Shown here: piece by piece, positions 1-5,423 of the stretch
How the letters are laid out: the number at the start of each line of letters is the position of its first letter
How positions within the stretch are numbered: position 1 is the stretch's first letter
Source of the DNA: Armatimonadota bacterium
GTDB taxonomy: Bacteria; Armatimonadota; UBA5829
DNA length: 6,083 nucleotides
Assembly: GCA_026415535.1 (NCBI GenBank)
Contig: JAOAGX010000138.1
Location: 1 to 6,083 of the forward strand
Direction of reading: 5' to 3'
Notes under the pieces: model-generated
The model's database searches: none
What the model was told of the DNA's origin: nothing
Seen by the model: the letters and a program-made list of their open reading frames with translations, nothing else
Made by a program: the position numbers and the translations under genes

Positions 1-19
1 AGATGTGTATAAGAGACAG
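1..19 (+). other. Tn5/Nextera mosaic-end adapter (sequencing artefact)
   Basis: The first 19 bases, AGATGTGTATAAGAGACAG, are identical to the transposon mosaic end used in tagmentation libraries, in the orientation adapter-then-insert. They are not genomic. They mark an untrimmed read end and hence a contig end inside ispH. The adapter happens to stay open in the ispH frame, so a gene caller would add about six artificial residues (SVSYTH) to the IspH fragment. Confidence 0.96.
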
Positions 20-404
20 AAATTGCCTTGACTTCGGAGTGACCAGGATCACCTACCACGACCACAAGACACCCATCTTCGGCGAGTCGCCGCGCGACTT
101 TGTGGACGTTTGCGACAAATGGGCAAGTTGCATCAATTACACGTAGTCCGGTTTTGATAGCCAAATCTTTAACTTTGTTGGACACGCCATGAGAAGGCAT
201 CACTATTGCACCGCCATTAACTTCGCTTAAATTCCGCACGACTCTAACTCCCTTGTCTTCGAGTCTACGCACGACTTGGGGGTTGTGAATCAGTGGCCCG
301 AGAGTTGCGAGCGTTTCACCTTTCTGGACCTCTGACTCCACAAGGTCAAGCGCTCGCTTCACACCAAAACACATGCCCGCCTGATTGGCTACGATTACCC
401 TCAT
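20..404 (-). CDS. ispH: 4-hydroxy-3-methylbut-2-enyl diphosphate reductase (IspH/LytB), N-terminal part, cut by the contig end
   Basis: IspH carries out the last step of the MEP isoprenoid pathway in the cytoplasm, reducing HMBPP to IPP and DMAPP with a [4Fe-4S] cluster. I translated this frame by hand: 128 residues are visible, starting MRVIVANQAGMCFGVKRAL. Family landmarks are all present: cluster ligand Cys12 in MCFGV, His40 in GPLIHNPQVV, His72 in SHGV, cluster ligand Cys94 in DATCPFV, and His122 and Glu124 in GDPGHSEV. These correspond to E. coli C12, H41, H74, C96, H124 and E126. The usual length is about 280-320 residues, so roughly 60% is missing, including the third cluster cysteine. 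The ATG at 404-402 fits the family N-terminus exactly, although no clear Shine-Dalgarno precedes it. The gene lies 285 bp downstream of cimA in the same direction and may have its own promoter; I could not identify one. Confidence 0.95.
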
Positions 405-492
405 TTGAATCGAGAAAGCACGAAATAGGGAATACCACTACGGGGTTGTTTGCCCATCTAGTGTGTTGCGAAGAAGAAACAGTTCATTTTTT

Positions 493-525
493 CGCGATAT
501 TCTTCGCTGTGCTCAGAATGACGCG
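493..525. repeat. Imperfect palindrome (hairpin), possible dispersed intergenic repeat
   Basis: The 33 bases fold on themselves. CGCG (493-496) pairs with CGCG (522-525). After an A-A mismatch and a T-G wobble, ATTCT (499-503) pairs with AGAAT (515-519). After two unpaired bases on each side, GC (506-507) pairs with GC (511-512) around a TGT loop. On the minus strand the core reads GTCATTCTGAGC followed by AGCGAAGAAT. From general familiarity this resembles a short palindromic repeat scattered between genes in many bacterial genomes; only one full copy is in this window, so dispersal is inferred. No T-run follows on either strand, so it is not a standard intrinsic terminator. Confidence 0.6.
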
Positions 526-632
526 CCTATTTCGGAATGACGCGTCTATTTTTCAGAATGATGCGCCTATTATTTCAGAATAATGAGTCTGTTTTATAAC
601 GGTGAGTCTATTGCAGAACAATGTGCCCTTAG
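514..632. repeat. Decayed short tandem repeat, about six units of 19-22 bp
   Basis: Units begin at about 514, 533, 554, 576, 595 and 614. The first three are clear: CAGAATGACGCGCCTATTT, CGGAATGACGCGTCTATTTTT minus its last base, and CAGAATGATGCGCCTATTAT. Unit 4 begins CAGAATAATGAGTCTG, unit 5 (TATAACGGTGAGTCTATTG) is strongly diverged, and unit 6 begins CAGAACAATGTGCCCTT. Similarity falls steadily towards cimA. The first unit shares CAGAATGACGCG with the right arm of the hairpin at 493-525, which suggests the array grew from that arm. There are no unique spacers, so it is not a CRISPR array. Function is unknown; it occupies much of the cimA-ispH gap. Confidence 0.7.
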
Positions 633-665
633 AGGTTTTTCTACATAACCCAGCAAATAACTTGC

Positions 666-686
666 TCTTGGTAAGTCCGACCAAGA
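666..686 (-). terminator. Hairpin just after cimA, possible weak terminator
   Basis: Three bases after the cimA stop codon, TCTTGGT and ACCAAGA form a perfect 7-bp stem around a 7-base loop. The position is right for a 3'-end structure. The stem is modest in GC and no T-run follows on the minus strand (GCAAGTTATTTG comes next), so it may protect the transcript end or assist factor-dependent termination instead of acting as a classical intrinsic terminator. Confidence 0.35.
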
Positions 687-689
687 ATC

Positions 690-2276
690 CTATCTATTGC
701 CGAGGTGTTTGAGCAAGCCGTACTCAACACTGTCGGCAAGGGCCTTCCAACTGGCCTCGATAATGTTCTCGGAAACACCAACCGTGCTCCAAGAACCTTC
801 GGGATCGCGCGACTCTATAATCGTGCGAACCTTGGCGGCGGTTCCAGCCCGTGTGTTTACGACACGCACCTTAAAGTCGGAAAGTTTTATCTTTGCAAGC
901 TCTTTTCCATAGAACCTTTCTAGCGCCAATCGAAGCGCACTGTCTAGTGCGTGAACGGGACCATCTCCCTCGGCTACGGTAAAAGCCTCAACGCCGTCGA
1001 CTGCAATCTTGAGCGTCGCCTCGGTTATGCACTGTTCATCCGGCCCGCGCTTTTCGACAATAACCCGAAAACCTTTTAGATCGAAAACCTTTTTGTAAAG
1101 ACCTAGCGCCTTCTTAACCACCAACTCGAAGCTAGCTTCTGCTTCCTCGAAAGAATACCCCTCGCGCTCAAGGCCGATTACCTGATCCAACAGTGACTTA
1201 ACCTGTGGATCTTGTTTATTGAGGTCCACATCGAGTCTCTTGGCCATATGCACAACACTGCTTCCGCCAGCGTAAGATGATATCAATATACGCCTCGAAC
1301 CTCCAACAGCCTTGGGATCGATATGCTCATAGGTTCGGGGGTTTTTCTCGACGGCGTCTGCGTGAACGCCTGCCTTGTGAGCGAAGGCACTTGCCCCCAC
1401 AAAAGGTAGTGCGTCATTAGGCACCACGTTAGCCACTTCATCGACGTATCGAGACAATTCCGTTAAATGAGCAACTGCTCCGTCTGGTACGCACCTAATG
1501 CCCATCTTGAATTCGAGAATAGGGATTATGCTGCATAGATTGGCGTTGCCGCAACGCTCGCCAAGACCATTAACCGTACCCTGTACGTGTGCAGCACCCG
1601 CTTGGACAGCGGCGATCGTATTAGCTACTGCAAGCTCGGAGTCATTGTGCGCATGGATGCCAACGAATATCCCTGAATGTCTAACCGCTTCGGCTGTCGC
1701 CTCGGCTATTTCACTGGGAAGAGTGCCACCATTGGTATCGCAGAGCACAACACACGAAGCACCGGCTTCCTCGGCAACCTTAAGAGTTGCAAGAGCATAT
1801 TGCGAATCCGCTTTGTATCCATCAAAAAAGTGCTCGGCGTCAAATATGACCTCTTTGCCCTGAGCCGTGAGGTAGGCAATCGTGTCACGAATCATCTCTA
1901 GGTTTTGTTCAAGAGTTACTCTAAGGACTTCTTTGACATGCAAGTCCCACGATTTGCCAAAAATCGTGACAACTGACGTGTCTGCCTGCAAAATCTTGGC
2001 GATCAGTGGGTCCTCATCTGGAGTGTACTTAGCTCTGCGGGTGCTGCCGAAGGCAACTAGACGTGCGTTTGAGAACTTGACGTCCTTTGCACGACGGAAA
2101 AATTCCGTGTCTGTGGTGTTCGAACCTGGCCAGCCGCCCTCGATATAAGCAACGCCGAACTCGTCGAGTTTGCGGGCAATCTTGAGCTTGTCTTCCTCGG
2201 AAAAGGTGATTCCTTCGCCCTGCATGCCGTCGCGCAGGGTCGTATCATAGATAACTACCTGCTTCAGTTTGATCAC
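690..2276 (-). CDS. cimA: (R)-citramalate synthase, complete
   Basis: CimA condenses acetyl-CoA with pyruvate to (R)-citramalate, the entry to the threonine-independent isoleucine route. Counting from the GTG at 2276 the product has 528 residues, normal for the family (about 500-540). The DRE-TIM barrel shows DTTLRDG (11-17, catalytic Arg15 and metal-binding Asp16), the CimA-typical GGWPGSN (47-53), DTNGG (180-184), metal-binding HAHND (208-212) and GLGERCGNANL (237-247). FAHKAGVHADAV (298-309) lies in the linking subdomains. The C-terminal LeuA-type allosteric domain spans about 395-528 and ends with TVGVSENIIEASWKAL (498-513), where isoleucine feedback acts in relatives. GGWPGSN and this C-terminal signature argue for CimA over LeuA, whose separate gene is present here. 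The GTG lies inside the Shine-Dalgarno, so the true start is probably CTG, codon 4, at 2267-2265. leuD is 183 bp upstream. Confidence 0.95.
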   Translation of the reverse strand: MIKLKQVVIYDTTLRDGMQGEGITFSEEDKLKIARKLDEFGVAYIEGGWPGSNTTDTEFFRRAKDVKFSNARLVAFGSTRRAKYTPDEDPLIAKILQADTSVVTIFGKSWDLHVKEVLRVTLEQNLEMIRDTIAYLTAQGKEVIFDAEHFFDGYKADSQYALATLKVAEEAGASCVVLCDTNGGTLPSEIAEATAEAVRHSGIFVGIHAHNDSELAVANTIAAVQAGAAHVQGTVNGLGERCGNANLCSIIPILEFKMGIRCVPDGAVAHLTELSRYVDEVANVVPNDALPFVGASAFAHKAGVHADAVEKNPRTYEHIDPKAVGGSRRILISSYAGGSSVVHMAKRLDVDLNKQDPQVKSLLDQVIGLEREGYSFEEAEASFELVVKKALGLYKKVFDLKGFRVIVEKRGPDEQCITEATLKIAVDGVEAFTVAEGDGPVHALDSALRLALERFYGKELAKIKLSDFKVRVVNTRAGTAAKVRTIIESRDPEGSWSTVGVSENIIEASWKALADSVEYGLLKHLGNR

Positions 2277-2284
2277 CTCTTTCT
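2271..2284 (-). promoter_or_regulatory. cimA Shine-Dalgarno that overlaps the apparent GTG start
   Basis: The minus strand reads AGAAAGAGGTGATC, equal to the complement of the canonical 16S rRNA 3' end except for one missing G. The GTG at 2276-2274 is part of this element and would leave no spacer after AGAGG. The in-frame CTG at 2267-2265 lies 9 bases after AGAGG, the usual spacing, and would give a protein starting MKQVVIYDTTLRDG, which fits the family N-terminus. Confidence 0.7.
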
Positions 2285-2459
2285 GTCAACAATCTCAAGA
2301 CTCCCTTACCTTGACAAATTAGAGCACTCGTCGTGACTAACGAGACATCCTAAGTGTTCGTTCATCATGTGTGTACCAATCGATTGACTTGCAAGTTAAC
2401 CCTGTAGTCTGTGACTGTTTGTCCGCTTGATGACTGCATGAAATCTACAATAGGCTCGG
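2277..2459. other. leuD-cimA intergenic gap, 183 bp, without leuB
   Basis: This gap is long for an operon in which leuC and leuD overlap. I see no trace of leuB coding sequence. It holds a perfect 10-bp palindrome CAATCGATTG (2377-2386), a 5-bp inverted repeat CTCGT/ACGAG (2327-2331 and 2340-2344), and a 6-bp inverted repeat TGTCAA/TTGACA (2284-2289 and 2311-2316) directly upstream of the cimA ribosome site. No convincing promoter boxes, intrinsic terminator, T-box or leucine/isoleucine leader peptide was found. Confidence 0.5.
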
Positions 2460-2951
2460 CTACTGTTTTAACTTCGACCGAGCATAGTTTACTAACCCGC
2501 CAACCTCGATTAGCTCGCGCATAAACGGTGGGAAAGGCTTTGCCTGATAGGTCTCGCCGGTGGTGATGTTTGTTATACGGCCCGATTCCAAATCGATCTC
2601 CACGGTGTCGCCGTTCGAGATACCTGCTACTGCCTCCGGACATTCAAGTATCGGCAAACCAACGTTCAGAGCGTTTCGGTAAAATATCCGCGCAAAGGTG
2701 TTGGCAATAACACACGCGACACCCGACGCCTTAATCGCGATAGGCGCGTGCTCGCGGGAGGAGCCGCAGCCGAAGTTGTCCTCCGCTACAATGATATCAC
2801 CTGGCCTGACACGACTTGCAAACTCAGGATCGATATCTTCCATGCAGTGCGACGCGAGTTCCTTGGGATCGGTCGTATTCAAGTATCGCGCCGGTATGAT
2901 GACGTCCGTATCAACATTGCTACCGTACTTGTGCACTGTGCCTTTGATCAT
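2460..2951 (-). CDS. leuD: 3-isopropylmalate dehydratase small subunit, short (type 2) form
   Basis: With LeuC this forms isopropylmalate isomerase, converting 2- to 3-isopropylmalate in leucine synthesis and probably (R)-citramalate to 3-methylmalate for the cimA route. At 163 residues it matches the short archaeal/deep-bacterial class, not the roughly 200-residue E. coli class. Visible motifs are DTDVIIPARYLNT (14-26), which contains the active-site loop YLNT (23-26), CMEDIDPEFA (36-45), and the swivelling-domain substrate loop NFGCGSSREHAP (59-70). FARIFYRNALNVGLP (86-100) is also typical. The ATG at 2951-2949 overlaps the leuC stop as ATGA, and a strong GGAGG lies 7 bases upstream, inside the end of leuC, so translation is likely coupled. 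Homoaconitase or 2,3-dimethylmalate dehydratase small subunits look similar; the leuA/leuC/cimA context favours LeuD. Confidence 0.94.
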   Translation of the reverse strand: MIKGTVHKYGSNVDTDVIIPARYLNTTDPKELASHCMEDIDPEFASRVRPGDIIVAEDNFGCGSSREHAPIAIKASGVACVIANTFARIFYRNALNVGLPILECPEAVAGISNGDTVEIDLESGRITNITTGETYQAKPFPPFMRELIEVGGLVNYARSKLKQ

Positions 2952-4210
2952 GTTAGTTCCTCCGGACTTCCGATACGGCCAAGCACGGCGGAGGCGGCGA
3001 CAACTGCCGGGCCAGCAAGATAGACCTCAGACTTCGGATCGCCCATTCGCCCGACGAAGTTGCGGTTAGTTGTAGCGACAGCTTTCTCTCCCGCAGCAAG
3101 CACACCCATATGTCCGCCTAGGCACGGTCCGCACGTCGGTGTTGAGATCGCCCCGCCGGCTTCGACAAATATCTCCGCCAAGCCCTCTCTGATTGCCTGC
3201 AGATAAATCTCCTGTGTCGCAGGAATTACGATTAACCTCACGTCAGGATGAACCTTGCGGCCATTGAGTATCGCGGCCGCGATGCGCAAGTCTTCGATCC
3301 GCCCATTTGTGCACGACCCGATCACAGCTTGGTCTATTCGAACATGTGTCGCTTCGCTAACAGGCTTTGTATTCTCCGGCAGATGCGGGAAGCTTACGAC
3401 CGGCTCCAGCTTCGACACATTAATTTCGACCACTTGCCTGTAAACAGCATCCGGGTCACTAGCATAGATTTTGTAATCTCGCTTTGCGCGCGGTCTTACG
3501 TAGTCAAGCGTTTTTTCGTCCGGCGCTATGATGCCGTTCTTGCCACCGGCTTCGATCGCCATATTGCACATAGTAAACCGCCCGGCCATGTCAAGCTCGG
3601 ATATTGCTTCGCCGGCAAACTCCATCGAACAGTAGAGCGCACCATCGACGCCAATCAAGCCAATGGTATGCAATATCAGATCTTTGCCGCCGACCCACTT
3701 CGGCAGCTTACCGTAGTAGACGAACTTCATTTGCTCGGGGACCTTGAACCACGTCTCGCCGAGCGCCATTGCCGCGGCTAAGTCGGTTGATCCAACTCCA
3801 GTTGAAAACGCGCCAATCGCACCATAGGTGCAAGTGTGTGAATCAGCCCCGATTACCACGTCACCAGGAAGCACCAATCCTTCGTCCGGCAACAACGTAT
3901 GTTCAATCCCCATTTGCCCAATCTCGAACCAATAGGTGATCCCATGCTTCTTCGCGAATTCGCGCATGGTCTTTACAAGCTCGGCAGACTTTATATCCTT
4001 GTTTGGAGTCGAGTGGTCGGGAACAAGGGCAATTCGGTCCTTGTCGAACACGGTCTTGGCACCTATCTTCTCGAACTCACGGATCGCAAGGGGCGCGGTA
4101 ATGTCGTTGCCTAGCATGAAGTCCAGCCGGGCATTGATCAATTCTCCCGGCTCTACATAATCTCTGCCACAGTGTGCGGCGAGGATTTTTTGAGTGATAG
4201 TTTGACCCAT
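2948..4210 (-). CDS. leuC: 3-isopropylmalate dehydratase large subunit, type 2 form
   Basis: This is the [4Fe-4S] aconitase-family large subunit, partner of LeuD in the cytoplasm. It has 420 residues, the usual size of the HacA-like/type 2 LeuC class; E. coli LeuC has about 466. The cluster ligands are visible: Cys300 in IGSCTNGR, and Cys360 and Cys363 in STPTCGPCLGGHMGV. Other family landmarks are VPDHSTP (63-69), GADSHTCTYGAIGAF (121-135) with GVGSTD (138-143), and the substrate-binding TTNRNFVGRMG (380-390). The ATG at 4210 follows GAAAGAGGTGCT, a good but closely spaced ribosome site (4 bases after AGAGG). The leader GAAAGAGGTG also occurs before cimA. The gene sits 75 bp downstream of the UroD-like gene and overlaps leuD by 4 bp. 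It is intact. Homoaconitase is the main alternative identity; the context argues for LeuC. Confidence 0.95.
   Translation of the reverse strand: MGQTITQKILAAHCGRDYVEPGELINARLDFMLGNDITAPLAIREFEKIGAKTVFDKDRIALVPDHSTPNKDIKSAELVKTMREFAKKHGITYWFEIGQMGIEHTLLPDEGLVLPGDVVIGADSHTCTYGAIGAFSTGVGSTDLAAAMALGETWFKVPEQMKFVYYGKLPKWVGGKDLILHTIGLIGVDGALYCSMEFAGEAISELDMAGRFTMCNMAIEAGGKNGIIAPDEKTLDYVRPRAKRDYKIYASDPDAVYRQVVEINVSKLEPVVSFPHLPENTKPVSEATHVRIDQAVIGSCTNGRIEDLRIAAAILNGRKVHPDVRLIVIPATQEIYLQAIREGLAEIFVEAGGAISTPTCGPCLGGHMGVLAAGEKAVATTNRNFVGRMGDPKSEVYLAGPAVVAASAVLGRIGSPEELT
2959..2963 (-). promoter_or_regulatory. leuD Shine-Dalgarno within the leuC 3' end
   Basis: GGAGG on the minus strand is followed by a 7-base spacer (AACTAAC) and the leuD ATG. 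It lies in the last codons of leuC. Together with the ATGA stop/start overlap it supports the chosen leuD start and coupled synthesis of the two isomerase subunits. Confidence 0.8.
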
Positions 4211-4285
4211 AGCACCTCTTTCAATCGCAGAAATACGGAAGGATGAAAACGCTAAAGATATGAAACCTCAGCCAGTCCAGAAAGC

Positions 4286-5383
4286 TCAGGAAGCTTGGTA
4301 CAGCTTGGCGTATTGACGCCCTCTTTCTATGAAGTACTTCATTGTTTCGTAGTCTACCTCCGGCGGTTCAGAGTGGTCGGAGTGGACAATGAATCCTCCG
4401 CCGCCCTTCATTACAGGCGTGATTTTTCTTTCAAGCTCCGCGTCGATGGCCGCCCGATCATTGGCGATCAGAGTGCGCACGTCCAATCCACCGTAGAAAG
4501 CAATACGGTCGCCGAAACGCTTAAACAAAGTTGGCAAGTCCATGCCTGCCTTTACCTCCATTGCCTGAAGACAGTCCATACCCGCCTCAATGAGGCCTGG
4601 TACAAGCGGTTCTACGTAACCACACGAGTGCACAATCACTTTGCACCCGAGCGAATGCGCATAATCGAATAGCAGCTTGTGGCCAGGCTGGACGATTTCC
4701 CTATACATCGAAGGAGACATAAAAGGCTTGTTCTTAAATCCCATGTCCTCGTAGAAGAACATGCCATCCGGCTTGCCCTCTTCGGCGAAAAGCATTTCTA
4801 GGTGCATAATCGTCATCCTTGCGTAGGTCATTACCATGTCTTTGACCCAATCGGGGTCATCAGCCATGCCCATAAGCATATACTCGTGGCCGCAAACCGG
4901 ATGTATTTGCTCGAAAGGTGCAAGCCCGGCCCAACAGAAAAACCTTTGCCTCTCGGCCGCAAACCTTTTTGCGTTTCGGTAGTCCTCAAACGGGATTCGC
5001 CTACGATCGAGATTGAGCAGGTGCGGCTTGATGAGTTCTTCCCATCCGCATCGGTCCTTGACTGTGAAATCCACATGCTCAGGCGTAGAATTATGCAGCT
5101 TGTGCCGACGCAGTTTGGCTCCGTTGCCGTCAAGAGTGAGAACTGTTTCGTCGGTCTCCTCGATGACAACAGGAGTGAAATCTAGATCGGCCACGCTGTT
5201 CAGCCATCCGCCTGTTCTAATATCCTGGCCAAAGTGCTCGGCGACATCCTCGTCTTCCTTGATGTGTCCCTCTTTTTTCCATCGCTGCACCGTTTCATTC
5301 CAAGGAGTTATGCACGCAGGCAAAAGATCAACTGGTTTGCGGTCTAGAGCTCGCGAAACTCGTTCGTAACTGGTCATTTCCAT
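4286..5383 (-). CDS. Uroporphyrinogen decarboxylase-like protein (UroD/MtaA/CmuA superfamily), function unknown
   Basis: The 365-residue protein fits a complete UroD-type TIM barrel. Recognisable stretches are YEDMGFKNKPFMSPSMYREI (211-230), AHSLGCKVIVHSCG (242-255), FYGGLDVRTLI (296-306) and GGGGFIVHSDHSEPP (327-341). It is probably not HemE: the heme enzyme's N-terminal arginine-rich substrate motif is replaced by LPACITPWNETVQRW (21-35). His252-x-Cys254 matches the first two zinc ligands of the corrinoid methyltransferases MtaA and CmuA. Their C-terminal cysteine is absent, and HSDHS (334-338) stands there. Many uncharacterised members of expanded paralogue sets carry this feature. The substrate may be a methyl group on a corrinoid or something else; I cannot tell. 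It is cytoplasmic, with no signal peptide or membrane segment. The gene lies 40 bp after leuA and 75 bp before leuC, so it is probably co-transcribed with them. ATG at 5383 or the second ATG at 5377 could be the start. Confidence 0.85.
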   Translation of the reverse strand: MEMTSYERVSRALDRKPVDLLPACITPWNETVQRWKKEGHIKEDEDVAEHFGQDIRTGGWLNSVADLDFTPVVIEETDETVLTLDGNGAKLRRHKLHNSTPEHVDFTVKDRCGWEELIKPHLLNLDRRRIPFEDYRNAKRFAAERQRFFCWAGLAPFEQIHPVCGHEYMLMGMADDPDWVKDMVMTYARMTIMHLEMLFAEEGKPDGMFFYEDMGFKNKPFMSPSMYREIVQPGHKLLFDYAHSLGCKVIVHSCGYVEPLVPGLIEAGMDCLQAMEVKAGMDLPTLFKRFGDRIAFYGGLDVRTLIANDRAAIDAELERKITPVMKGGGGFIVHSDHSEPPEVDYETMKYFIERGRQYAKLYQAS

Positions 5384-5423
5384 ATTGGTTCTCAGCCTCA
5401 GTTGGAGAAGTCAGCGACTATTC

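Noticed and set aside
468..507. 8-bp inverted repeat GCGAAGAA/TTCTTCGC with a 24-base loop
   Set aside because: The right arm is already part of the better hairpin at 493-525. Stem and loop sizes are within chance for this length of sequence.
293..583. Plus-strand open frame of 96 codons across the ispH 5' end and the repeat region
   Set aside because: It is antisense to the certain ispH N-terminus, then reads through tandem repeats. It has no recognisable domain and no ribosome site.
514..632. CRISPR array
   Set aside because: Units of 19-22 bp are directly adjacent and degenerate, with no unique spacers and no cas gene nearby.
2277..2459. T-box, leader-peptide attenuator or leucine riboswitch before cimA
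   Set aside because: I found no T-box sequence, no run of Leu or Ile codons in a short leader, and no terminator/antiterminator pair.
2365..2643. Minus-strand 92-codon frame overlapping the leuD 3' end and the gap
   Set aside because: Most of it is out of frame inside leuD. Its composition is rich in Arg, His and Gly as in shadow frames, and it matches no family I know. It is not a leuB remnant.
3248..3781. Plus-strand 177-codon frame opposite leuC
   Set aside because: It is antisense to a fully conserved leuC with intact cluster motifs and has no family features. It is a shadow of codon usage.
4286..5383. Genuine heme-pathway HemE
   Set aside because: The HemE N-terminal substrate-binding arginine motif is missing, while the HSCG and HSDHS features match the non-HemE branches of the superfamily.
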